Positions 1 through 6,110 are shown, counted from the first letter of the stretch. The stretch is 7,033 nucleotides of DNA from Alphaproteobacteria bacterium (GCA_017964705.1 JAGCRL010000073.1:1-7033); one strand, 5' to 3'. Numbers and translations are program-made. Notes: generated from the sequence alone by a model not told the origin.

Positions 1-1
1 G

Positions 2-604
2 GACAAGGCTGAAGAAAAGTTTTTGTTTATTGAAACTTTGCGGGGGAATTATTATAGAGTTCTGGCATACGTGGCAAAACAAGACATTACGTCTTTGTAT
101 GAGGGGAAAAAAGAGAATTCTTCACGCATACAATCCACTGAGGTGGAAGAAGTGGCTGATGATTTCCATGCGCGGTTTAAGGCGGTGGGCAGAGGATATA
201 TTTATCGGATTCTAAATCGGCGTGCACCGACAGTGTTGTTAAAATACAGAGTGTGGTGTGTGGGCTATCCGCTTGATGTGGAGAAGATGAAAGAAGGTGC
301 GAAGTATTTGCTCGGACACCATGATTTCAGCTCATTTAGGGGCGCTGGGTGTCAGGCATTATCACCGATGAAGACATTAGATAAATTAGAGATTCTACAA
401 AACGGGGATGAGATAGATTTTATTGTGGAAGCGCGGTCATTTTTATATCATCAGGTGCGGAATATGGTGGGGACATTGAAGTGCGTGGGTGATGGCAAAT
501 TTGCACCAGTTGATGTGAAAAAGATTATAGAAGCAAAAGATAGGGCAGTTGCCGGACCGACGGCACCTGCTTGCGGGTTGTATTTAAGCAAAGTGATGTA
601 TTAA
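2..604 (+). CDS. truA: tRNA pseudouridine synthase A, left-truncated and with a corrupted N-terminal part
   Basis: TruA converts uridines 38-40 of the tRNA anticodon arm to pseudouridine in the cytoplasm. The C-terminal two thirds is clear: VADDFHARF followed by a YIYRILNRR strand, LLGHHDFSSFR, the ARSFLYHQVRNMVGTL motif, and the usual ending GPTAPACGLYL, with a stop at 602-604. The catalytic Asp motif (GRTDAGVHA) should lie about 46 residues before DFHARF, near bases 15-60, but it is not there. The frame that continues upstream is open to the window edge but unlike TruA, whereas fragments of TruA-like sequence appear in the other two frames (KVFVY at 16-30, then SGIRGKTRHYV, then RILHAYNPL around 115-143). 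Several indels therefore seem to disrupt bases 1-137. The only in-frame start candidate is a TTG at 23, which I do not trust. As written, the product would be inactive. The GNAT gene follows after 10 bp. Identity of the C-terminal part is very secure; the state of the N-terminus is inferred. Confidence 0.88.
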   Translation, partial: DKAEEKFLFIETLRGNYYRVLAYVAKQDITSLYEGKKENSSRIQSTEVEEVADDFHARFKAVGRGYIYRILNRRAPTVLLKYRVWCVGYPLDVEKMKEGAKYLLGHHDFSSFRGAGCQALSPMKTLDKLEILQNGDEIDFIVEARSFLYHQVRNMVGTLKCVGDGKFAPVDVKKIIEAKDRAVAGPTAPACGLYLSKVMY

Positions 605-614
605 GGGGATTGAA

Positions 615-1103
615 ATGGAAATACGCTTGGCAACACCGGAGGACGCAAAATTTGTAGCAGATATTCGCGTAAGCACATATCAAACTTCATATAGAGGGTA
701 TTTACCAGATGATTTTCTCGATTCCCTAAAAATTGATGATGATGTTATTAAAATGACCGAAGAATACTTAAAGGACGGCAAGATGTATTTAGCCATTGAG
801 GATAGACCGGTTGCTAATGCGCACATAACAGATAGAGATAGTGAAACATTTTCTATAGATGCACTATATTGCCATCCGAAATACCAAAAGAAAGGTGCTG
901 AGAGATTACTCGTTGGAACACTGTGTAAAATGAAAAAGGAACAGGGTTTTAAATATTGCATAATTTCAACCTTAAAAGATGGCCCGTCAGTGGCTTTTTA
1001 TGAAAAGGTAGGGTTTAAAAAACTGAATGTTCCAGAGGGAAAATGGTCTATGCGCGGATGGGATTTTTCATATCCGACAATTAAGATGCAAAAGGAGTTA
1101 TAA
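615..1103 (+). CDS. GNAT-family N-acetyltransferase
   Basis: This is a 162-residue single-domain GCN5-related acetyltransferase, which moves acetyl from acetyl-CoA to an amine; the substrate cannot be read from sequence. The start IRLATPEDA with a following helix (residues 3-22) and the TSYRGYLPDDFLDSL segment (24-38) are the usual first strand and helices. The acetyl-CoA loop is at 87-99 (CHPKYQKKGAERLL), and the C-terminal PSVAFYEKVGFKK (124-136) is the classic motif B. The pyrophosphate loop is slightly off the Q/RxxGxG/A consensus: Glu96 stands where Gly or Ala is expected. The ATG is preceded by AGGGGA (604-609) at 5-nt spacing, and this site overlaps the truA stop codon, so truA and this gene are probably one transcript. 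The 3' end overlaps the converging gene by 6 bp. Free amino acids, antibiotics or ribosomal proteins are all possible targets. Confidence 0.9.
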   Translation: MEIRLATPEDAKFVADIRVSTYQTSYRGYLPDDFLDSLKIDDDVIKMTEEYLKDGKMYLAIEDRPVANAHITDRDSETFSIDALYCHPKYQKKGAERLLVGTLCKMKKEQGFKYCIISTLKDGPSVAFYEKVGFKKLNVPEGKWSMRGWDFSYPTIKMQKEL

Positions 1104-1973
1104 GCTATTTTCTTTAGGAAATACTATAGGGCAATTGGCAGCTTTCTTAGTTTGCAACAAATCAGACAAGCTTTTTAGCTTAAAAATAATTTTAGCCGTT
1201 AATTCCTTATTATTAAGGGACTTGATTTCATCAATGCAATTTAGCCTTTCTTTTTCATCTTTGAGAGAAAAAACATTGAGGATAATTTCAGCGACAGTAC
1301 TATCATCACTGTTATAACGATATTTTTCCTTAAATTCATTAGGGATAATATTAGAATCATGCGTTACGATATCATTTTGCGATAAATTTTTCGCAAAACG
1401 AACGCATTCTTTACCAAATTCTTCAAAAAGAAATTTGTTATCTTTGTATTTGGCTAACTCTCTTATAAAATCATAGTTTCCTAAATCCAAAAGATAAACT
1501 AAAAAAGACATACTTATGTGCTGATTATATTCACGAGATGCTAAATGTTCATCCATATTGAAATATTTATTCCTTTCCGGAAAACGCAGTATTTCTAATC
1601 TTTCTGATTTTTCTTCTTCTAAAATTGCAGCTTGCAAATCAGGTATAAAATCACAACTGGATGGTTTAACCGGCTTATCAGATGTTATTTCACCATTCCA
1701 TTGAGTGCGGCCGCTAAAATCTGCTGCATTAAAAGTATAAAGATATGCTGACTGATTTTTGTAAAATCTTTCTAGAGCATTCGGACACATCTCAATAATT
1801 CGCAAAGGATTAGTTTGTAAAGAGATTTTATAGTCATTATGATTTTTAATACCAAAAATATAAGCTAAAGTTATATATGGAGTGGAAAAGACCAAAGATT
1901 TTCCTTTAGACTGACTTGGCTCAAATACTTCAATATTTCCTTTGGGCGAACAATGATAAGAAAGTTCTGGCAT
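1098..1973 (-). CDS. Hypothetical protein with an N-terminal YHCSP motif
   Basis: I do not recognise a named family. From the chosen ATG the product has 291 residues and no signal peptide or membrane segment, so it is probably cytoplasmic. Residues 1-19 read MPELSYHCSPKGNIEVFEP, followed by GKSLVFSTPYITLAYIFG (24-41) and, after a variable stretch, YLYTFNAADFSG and QWNGEITSDKPVKP (77-104). This arrangement (a YHxSP opening, a 'pseudo-normal' FATP-like strand with helix, then VY-x-V...E-x-x-SDKPVKP) recalls loosely annotated YHGSP-type proteins and possibly an ADP-ribosyltransferase-like fold with Glu95 as candidate catalytic residue; that is inference. Residues 105-291 are charged and probably helical. 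An upstream in-frame ATG at 2027 was rejected because it lies inside a good promoter; the ATG at 1973 has AAAGGA (1980-1985) at 6-nt spacing. The gene is AT-rich, alone on its strand, and converges with the GNAT gene. Confidence 0.75.
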   Translation of the reverse strand: MPELSYHCSPKGNIEVFEPSQSKGKSLVFSTPYITLAYIFGIKNHNDYKISLQTNPLRIIEMCPNALERFYKNQSAYLYTFNAADFSGRTQWNGEITSDKPVKPSSCDFIPDLQAAILEEEKSERLEILRFPERNKYFNMDEHLASREYNQHISMSFLVYLLDLGNYDFIRELAKYKDNKFLFEEFGKECVRFAKNLSQNDIVTHDSNIIPNEFKEKYRYNSDDSTVAEIILNVFSLKDEKERLNCIDEIKSLNNKELTAKIIFKLKSLSDLLQTKKAANCPIVFPKENSL

Positions 1974-1979
1974 CTGGTA

Positions 1980-1985
1980 TCCTTT
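1980..1985 (-). promoter_or_regulatory. Ribosome binding site fixing the start of the YHCSP gene
   Basis: Read on the minus strand this is AAAGGA, 6 nt before the ATG at 1973. No comparable site precedes the upstream in-frame ATG at 2027, so this site decides the start. Confidence 0.65.
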
Positions 1986-2005
1986 TGTAATTAATTGACA
2001 TATAA

Positions 2006-2034
2006 ATGTTATTGAAATAGAGTGCATCCGTCAA
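2006..2034 (-). promoter_or_regulatory. Probable sigma-70-type promoter of the YHCSP gene
   Basis: On the minus strand there is TTGACG (plus-strand 2029-2034), a 17-nt spacer, and TAACAT (2006-2011). Transcription would start near 2000, giving a leader of about 27 nt to the ATG at 1973. The match is 5 of 6 for the -35 box and 4 of 6 for the -10 box with ideal spacing. It overlaps the candidate promoter of the divergent MATE gene, so the two could compete or share a regulator. Confidence 0.45.
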
Positions 2035-2041
2035 GTATTTA
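2012..2041 (+). promoter_or_regulatory. Candidate promoter of the MATE exporter gene
   Basis: TTGAAA at 2012-2017, an 18-nt spacer, and TATTTA at 2036-2041 give a plausible but unexceptional sigma-70 promoter, about 38 bp before the chosen MATE start. A perfect TTGACA at 1995-2000 also exists but has no convincing -10 box at 16-18 nt. The region is very AT-rich, so chance matches are likely. Confidence 0.3.
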
Positions 2042-2065
2042 ATATAAAATGGCGAAAGAGGTTAA

Positions 2066-2072
2066 AGAGGGA
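2066..2072 (+). promoter_or_regulatory. Ribosome binding site fixing the start of the MATE gene
   Basis: AGAGGGA lies 6 nt before the ATG at 2079. The in-frame ATG ten codons earlier (2049) has only AT-rich sequence before it, so translation most likely starts at 2079. Confidence 0.65.
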
Positions 2073-2078
2073 AATTTG

Positions 2079-3410
2079 ATGAATATTCAGCTGGCAGAGC
2101 ATTTTACATATCAAAAGCTGTTGCGCTTCACTGCTCCATCCATTTTGATGATAATTTTTACATCAGTTTACTGCATTGTAGACGGTTGGGTTGTGTCTAA
2201 TTTTATTGGGGCAACAGCATTCGCGGCTATTAGCATTATTGCTCCTTTCTCAATGATACTTGGCACATTTGGTTTTATGATTAGTTCAGGTGGCTGCGCA
2301 TTAGTTGCTAAGACACTTGGGGAACAAAGTAAAAGAAAAGCCAATGTAATCTTTTCTTTAATTATATACAGCACAATTATTATCGGTATATTCATAGGCT
2401 TATGCGGAGTATTGCTCCTAAAACCACTTTTAGTGTTTTTGGGGACAGATAATAATTTAACACAAAATTGTTTAACATACGGATATATTATCATTCCAGC
2501 TATACCATTTTTTATATTACAAGTACTATTTCCAGGTTTTCTTATTACCGCAGAAAGACCGAAATTAGGATTATTTATTACGGTTTCAGCAGGTATTACC
2601 AATGCAGTATTAGATGTAATTTTTATTATTTTTCTTCACAAAGGATTAGCAGGGGCTGCCTGGGCGACAACAATAGGCCAGGCGATTGGTGGATTAGTCC
2701 CTTTAATCTATTTCATATTTCCGAATAAAACATCGCTTCGTTTAGGCAAAACAAAATTTAATATAAAGGTACTTATTAAAACCTATACCAACGGATTAAG
2801 TGAATTTTTAGGCGGTATCTCAGGCTCTATAGTCGGTACATTATACAATTATCAACTCATTAAAATAATGGGAGAAAGTGGGGTAGTTGCATTAGGAATT
2901 ATCGGCTATGTTAATTTTATATTTTTAGCCATTTTTCTAGGATATAATCAAGGTAGTGCGCCTATAATAAGCTATCATTTTGGTGCCAAAAATTATAAAG
3001 AATTACAGAATTTGTTCAAGAAAAGTTTGTTTTTGATTGCAATGACTGGATGTTTGCTTTTTATGTTTGCAGAATTGCATGCAAAGTCATTAGCAAATAT
3101 GTTTGTCAGCTATGATTCAAATTTACTAGATGTTTCAACACATGGCTTAAGAGTCTACTCCATATCGTTCTTGCTTGTTGGTATTAACTTGTATGCTTCA
3201 TCATTTTTTACAGCTTTAAACAATGGTGTTGTTTCTGCAATTATTTCGACTTTACGTACTTTTGTTTTTGAGGGTTTGTGCATAATGGTATTACCGATAT
3301 ATTTTGGCATCAATGGTGTATGGAGTGCAATTATTGTAGTTGAAGTTTTATCTCTATTGGTTAGTTGTTTTTACTTCATAACTTTAAGAAAGAAATACAA
3401 ATATTACTAA
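2079..3410 (+). CDS. MATE-family multidrug/cation antiporter (MepA-like)
   Basis: This is an inner-membrane exporter of the MATE (multidrug and toxic compound extrusion) family, which uses a Na+ or H+ gradient to expel cationic drugs or metabolites. From the ATG at 2079 the protein has 443 residues, normal for the family. It shows about twelve hydrophobic segments in two halves, each half starting with a typical amphipathic lead-in (FTYQKLLRFTAPSILMIIFTS in the first half; YTNGLSEFLGGISGSIVG in the second). Segments such as IVDGWVVSNFIGATAFAAIS, ISSGGCALVAKTLGE, and GYNQGSAPIISYHFGA resemble MepA-type exporters. The true substrate cannot be predicted. It is divergent from the YHCSP gene and convergent with yraN, ending 15 bp from it, and it is AT-rich relative to truA and rsmI. 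No adjacent MarR- or TetR-type regulator is visible in the window. Confidence 0.93.
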   Translation: MNIQLAEHFTYQKLLRFTAPSILMIIFTSVYCIVDGWVVSNFIGATAFAAISIIAPFSMILGTFGFMISSGGCALVAKTLGEQSKRKANVIFSLIIYSTIIIGIFIGLCGVLLLKPLLVFLGTDNNLTQNCLTYGYIIIPAIPFFILQVLFPGFLITAERPKLGLFITVSAGITNAVLDVIFIIFLHKGLAGAAWATTIGQAIGGLVPLIYFIFPNKTSLRLGKTKFNIKVLIKTYTNGLSEFLGGISGSIVGTLYNYQLIKIMGESGVVALGIIGYVNFIFLAIFLGYNQGSAPIISYHFGAKNYKELQNLFKKSLFLIAMTGCLLFMFAELHAKSLANMFVSYDSNLLDVSTHGLRVYSISFLLVGINLYASSFFTALNNGVVSAIISTLRTFVFEGLCIMVLPIYFGINGVWSAIIVVEVLSLLVSCFYFITLRKKYKYY

Positions 3411-3425
3411 GAGATATAAAGGCTA

Positions 3426-3818
3426 TCACCTATCCCTATAAATGGCATTTCTTATCCACTTAATAGAAAACGGGAGTCTTACGAAAAAGACATCAAAACG
3501 CATGGTGTAATTTTTATATTTCGGGTTTACGCGGAGAAAATATTGCCCGCCGTTTAAGATTCGCTCTTGCTGTTTGTAGCTTAAAGCGCGCATAAATTCT
3601 TTATTTTTCTGCCGCTTTTTAACCTCACAAAAAACAATGGTCTTGCCCTTTACCGCGACAAAATCCAACTCACCGCAAGCGGTCTTTTTACCGGTGCCGC
3701 AAAGATAGTTCTTGGCAACGATTCGGTAGCCCTTAAACCGCATATACATACGGCATAAAAACTCTGCCAAATAGCCGGATTTATACGGACTGATTTTTAA
3801 TTTGAAGGGCTTTTTCAT
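3426..3818 (-). CDS. yraN: YraN family (UPF0102) putative endonuclease-like protein
   Basis: YraN/UPF0102 proteins are small cytoplasmic proteins with a restriction-endonuclease-like fold; their physiological role is not firmly known. From the ATG at 3818 the product is 130 residues, close to the usual ~120. Visible features are the opening G-x-x-AE (residues 15-19, GYLAE), a YRIVAKNY strand, then GELDFVAVKG (49-58) and VFCEVKKR (62-69), which supply the nuclease-like D52...E65-x-K67 constellation. The end FDVFFVRL is also typical. Three ATGs (3827, 3824, 3818) are close together; a GGA lies 9 nt before the last one, which I chose with modest confidence. The open frame extends much further upstream, but that part is inside rsmI in another frame. 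The gene overlaps the rsmI 3' end by 38 bp, implying translational coupling. Confidence 0.9.
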   Translation of the reverse strand: MKKPFKLKISPYKSGYLAEFLCRMYMRFKGYRIVAKNYLCGTGKKTACGELDFVAVKGKTIVFCEVKKRQKNKEFMRALSYKQQERILNGGQYFLRVNPKYKNYTMRFDVFFVRLPFSIKWIRNAIYRDR

Positions 3819-4620
3819 AAACATCATTCCGTTTGAGATGATAAGTTTCAGAGATTTTTTTAACGGCTTCTTTGAGCGTTGATTTTTGCATTTCTTCTTT
3901 GAGCAAGGATTCAATATCCACCTCATCAGAACGTTGTTCAGCAGGCGGGGCAATAACTAAGGCAATTTCACCTTTGGCAGGATTCGCTTTAAGCTTTTCT
4001 AATACATCAGCGATGGAGCCGAAAATCGTTTCTTCATAAAGTTTGGTGATTTCGCGCACAACGGCAATTTCACGCGCGGGCATAATCTTTTGTAAAGCCT
4101 CAAGAGACTTTTCTAGCCGAATGGCTGTTTCATACAAGACTAAGGTCGTATTGATATTTTTTAACTCGGTAAATAAATCGATTCGTGCTTTATCTTTATT
4201 TGGGATAAAACCGGCAAACATAAAACGGTTGGTCGGTAACCCCGAAAGCTGTAATGCAGAAATAACCGCACTGGCTCCGGGAATGGTGGTAACATAAATG
4301 TTTTGCTTGCGACACTCACGCACCAGCTTATAGCCTGGATCAGAAATTAAAGGCGAACCGGCATCACTAACCAAAGCCACACTGTTACCTTCATTGATTA
4401 GGTCTATTATTTGCTGAAATTTTTCTTGCTCTGAATGGTCTTCATAGGGAATAAATTTTTTGTTAGTCGGAAGACCTAAAAGGGTGAAAAGTTTTTTTGT
4501 AACACGCGTATCTTCAGCGGCAATAATATCAGCATCACTGAGTATTTCTTTGGCTCGCTCGGAAATATCTTTTAAATTGCCAATAGGAGTTGCAACGATA
4601 TATAATCCAGAAATTAACAT
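3781..4620 (-). CDS. rsmI: 16S rRNA (cytidine-1402-2'-O)-methyltransferase RsmI
   Basis: RsmI uses S-adenosylmethionine to 2'-O-methylate C1402 in the 16S rRNA decoding centre. The product has 279 residues, the normal length. It belongs to the tetrapyrrole-methylase fold: GLYIVATPIGNLKDIS at residues 5-20, the AEDTR motif (35-39), VSDAGSPLISDPG (84-96), IPGASAVISAL (113-123), and GLPTNRFMFAGFIP (127-140), all family signatures. The C-terminal extension (about 230-279) is the less conserved helical part. The ATG at 4620 has a GAG-containing purine stretch 9 nt upstream. The neighbour downstream is yraN, overlapping by 38 bp on the same strand, and the divergent neighbour is the LpoA-like lipoprotein gene; an rsmI / lpoA / yraN cluster is a known bacterial arrangement. 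Confidence 0.97.
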   Translation of the reverse strand: MLISGLYIVATPIGNLKDISERAKEILSDADIIAAEDTRVTKKLFTLLGLPTNKKFIPYEDHSEQEKFQQIIDLINEGNSVALVSDAGSPLISDPGYKLVRECRKQNIYVTTIPGASAVISALQLSGLPTNRFMFAGFIPNKDKARIDLFTELKNINTTLVLYETAIRLEKSLEALQKIMPAREIAVVREITKLYEETIFGSIADVLEKLKANPAKGEIALVIAPPAEQRSDEVDIESLLKEEMQKSTLKEAVKKISETYHLKRNDVYEKALQIKNQSV

Positions 4621-4694
4621 TTTATTAACTCTTTTCTTTACAAAAAATGTTTTTTGATTTAAGGATAAACAAGTATTTAATATTTTAGGAATAA
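4621..4694. promoter_or_regulatory. Divergent promoter spacer between rsmI and the lipoprotein gene
   Basis: This 74-bp AT-rich spacer must hold the start signals for both directions unless they lie inside the genes. For the lipoprotein, TTGATT (4654-4659), an 18-nt spacer and TAATAT (4678-4683) can be read, though this would leave a leader of only about 5 nt. A 16-bp palindrome, CAAAAAATGTTTTTTG (4641-4656), lies in the middle and could be an operator or just low-complexity sequence. Confidence 0.35.
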
Positions 4695-5960
4695 ATGCAA
4701 GTGTTAAAAAAGATTACCTTATTCTTTCTCGTGTTAGGTCTTTTAGGTTGTAATAATCGCCTAACAGATAATCGGATTGATGTTTCTGACCAAAAGTATG
4801 ATATTATAGATTATGATACAGTCAACCAATCTATGCGTGTTGAAAATGCTCTGAATATCGGCGTGCTCTTACCGTTAAGCGGAAAAGCTGCTAATATCGG
4901 ACAAGGTATGCAAAACGCAATGTTTATGGCTTTGGATGACTTAAAAAACAATAAGTTGGTATTAAAATTCTATGATACAAAAAGCACAGAAATAGGTGCG
5001 GCAGAAGCAGCCAGAAAAGCAATTTCTGAAGGTGCAGAATTGATTCTTGGTCCGTTAATGGGAGAAGAGGTCAGCAGTATCACTAGCTTAGCATTATCTT
5101 CAAATATTCCGGTTGTATCATTTACAACATCACCTCAGGTTTTACAAAAAGGAATTTATAGTGTTGGGTTGTTAAATAGTGAGCAAGTTGAACGTTCAAT
5201 TGCTTATGGGGCATCAAAAGGTAGAAGTAAACTGGTTATGCTTGTTCCTAATAACAACAGTGGCTTAAATATTGTAAAAGCAGGTATTGCTTCAGCTAAA
5301 CTACACGGAGTAGATTTTAAAAAAGTCGGTTTTTATAATCCAAACACAATGGATTTTACCGGAATTGTTAGAGATGTTTCATCCGGCAAAGATTTTGATA
5401 TGGTTTTGGTTGCAGACACAGGTAATCGTTTGAAATCTATTGTATCAATGTTTGCATATAATGATGTTATGTATCCGAATGTTATGTTTTTAGGAACTGC
5501 AGCATGGGATAGCACAAACTTAAGTAAAGAAACAATCTTGTATCATGGTGTTTATCCGATGGTATCAAAAGGATATGGCAATAGTTATTTTGCCAATAAA
5601 TACCACGAAACATTCGGTGAACAGCCAAAACCGGTATACTCGTTTGCATATGATAGCGTGTTATTAGCTTCTGTATTATCTTCCAAAAACAAGAATGAGT
5701 TGGATGCAGGTATAACCGGCAAAGCAGGGTTTATCGGTGTAAATGGATATTTTAAGATTTTACCGACAGGTCAAAGTCGTCATAGCCTTGAAATGCTGGA
5801 AGTAACAAGAGATGGCCCGATAATGATCTCCCCGGCAGATAAAAGATTAGTAGATAGAGATACGGAAGAAACAGATGTTAGATATATAACATATGAACAA
5901 TTACCGAGATTCTACGGCAAGAACAGTTCAGAAGTTTTAAACTGGTTAAATAATAATTAG
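4695..5960 (+). CDS. Penicillin-binding protein activator, LpoA-like periplasmic-binding-fold lipoprotein
   Basis: The 421-residue product is an exported lipoprotein: a basic start (KK, residues 5-6), a hydrophobic stretch, and the lipobox LGLLGC with Cys19 to be lipidated. Residues 20-50 look like a flexible linker. From about 52 to 370 it has the Leu/Ile/Val-binding-protein type fold (NIGVLLPLSGKAANIGQGM at 54-72, then ELILGPLMGEEV, IPVVSFTTSP). LpoA-family proteins have this domain and activate penicillin-binding protein 1A in gamma-proteobacteria; the N-terminal TPR part of E. coli LpoA is absent here. The position next to rsmI and yraN matches the lpoA locus, which supports an envelope or peptidoglycan role over amino-acid uptake, as no ABC transporter genes are near. 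AGGA (4687-4690) precedes the ATG by 4 nt. Membrane (inner or outer) and the partner enzyme are not shown. Confidence 0.9.
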   Translation: MQVLKKITLFFLVLGLLGCNNRLTDNRIDVSDQKYDIIDYDTVNQSMRVENALNIGVLLPLSGKAANIGQGMQNAMFMALDDLKNNKLVLKFYDTKSTEIGAAEAARKAISEGAELILGPLMGEEVSSITSLALSSNIPVVSFTTSPQVLQKGIYSVGLLNSEQVERSIAYGASKGRSKLVMLVPNNNSGLNIVKAGIASAKLHGVDFKKVGFYNPNTMDFTGIVRDVSSGKDFDMVLVADTGNRLKSIVSMFAYNDVMYPNVMFLGTAAWDSTNLSKETILYHGVYPMVSKGYGNSYFANKYHETFGEQPKPVYSFAYDSVLLASVLSSKNKNELDAGITGKAGFIGVNGYFKILPTGQSRHSLEMLEVTRDGPIMISPADKRLVDRDTEETDVRYITYEQLPRFYGKNSSEVLNWLNNN

Positions 5961-5979
5961 GCTAATTTTAATTTTAAAC

Positions 5980-6010
5980 TTGCAAATTAACCAAATTTGC
6001 GCAATATAAA
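5980..6010 (+). promoter_or_regulatory. Weak candidate promoter for the SRP RNA gene
   Basis: TTGCAA (5980-5985), a 19-nt spacer and TATAAA (6005-6010) could start transcription near 6017, a few bases before the RNA's first helix. The long spacer makes it weak; read-through from the lipoprotein gene is also possible. Confidence 0.25.
5982..6000. repeat. Perfect 7-bp inverted repeat, possible hairpin
   Basis: GCAAATT, a 5-nt loop and AATTTGC form a perfect stem 21 bp after the lipoprotein stop codon. No T-run follows on the plus strand, so it is not a standard rho-independent terminator. It overlaps the candidate -35 of the SRP RNA promoter and could be an operator or a 3'-end stabilising hairpin. 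Confidence 0.4.
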
Positions 6011-6021
6011 CACAGATAAAA

Positions 6022-6110
6022 ATGAAGGGAACAGGGTTATTTTGTTGCCAACCCGGTCAGGTTCGGAAGAAAGCAGCCGTAACAATTAAAATGAGGTCTG
6101 TATCCCTTCG
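6022..6110 (+). ncRNA. ffs: Signal recognition particle RNA, small bacterial (4.5S) type
   Basis: This RNA binds Ffh (SRP54 homologue) to target nascent inner-membrane proteins to the translocon. The conserved apical part is plain: CCGGTCAGGTTCGGAAG followed by AAAGCAGCC, i.e. the TCAG/AGCAG internal loop and a GGAA tetraloop closed by TTC/GAA. In E. coli the same stem is TCC/GGA, so the change is a compensated pair. The ends also pair: GAAGGGA (6024-6030) with TCCCTTC (6103-6109), then ACAG (6031-6034) with CTGT (6098-6101), with one bulged A. ATTTTGTTG on the left side can pair with CAATTAAAAT on the right. The length of about 89 nt fits the short type lacking an Alu domain. The exact ends are uncertain by a few bases. 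The linkage to dnaX directly downstream is common in Alphaproteobacteria. Confidence 0.95.

Noticed and set aside
680..961. Open frame on the minus strand inside the GNAT gene, about 93 codons
   Set aside because: It is antisense to a well-supported GNAT domain, and its translation has no recognisable motif.
1168..1218. Small inverted repeats (AAGC...GCTT and CCTTA...TAAGG) near the convergent gene ends, as possible terminators
   Set aside because: The stems are only 4-5 bp, lie inside the YHCSP coding sequence, and are not followed by a T-run in the GNAT direction.
2049..2078. Upstream in-frame ATG for the MATE gene
   Set aside because: No ribosome site precedes it, while AGAGGGA precedes the ATG at 2079 at normal spacing; the ten extra residues are charged and not typical of MATE starts.
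1098..2078. Toxin-antitoxin pair or defence cassette made of the GNAT and YHCSP genes
   Set aside because: The genes converge rather than form an operon, the GNAT gene appears tied to truA transcription, and there is no antitoxin-like small protein or DNA-binding regulator.
2168..2602. Minus-strand open frame of about 144 codons inside the MATE gene
   Set aside because: It is a shadow of the long membrane protein; its hydrophobic residues mirror the MATE segments and there is no ribosome site or family motif.
3819..3953. Longer N-terminus for yraN, starting at 3953
   Set aside because: This extension lies wholly inside rsmI in another frame and is not like any YraN N-terminus; the GYLAE opening begins only after 3818.
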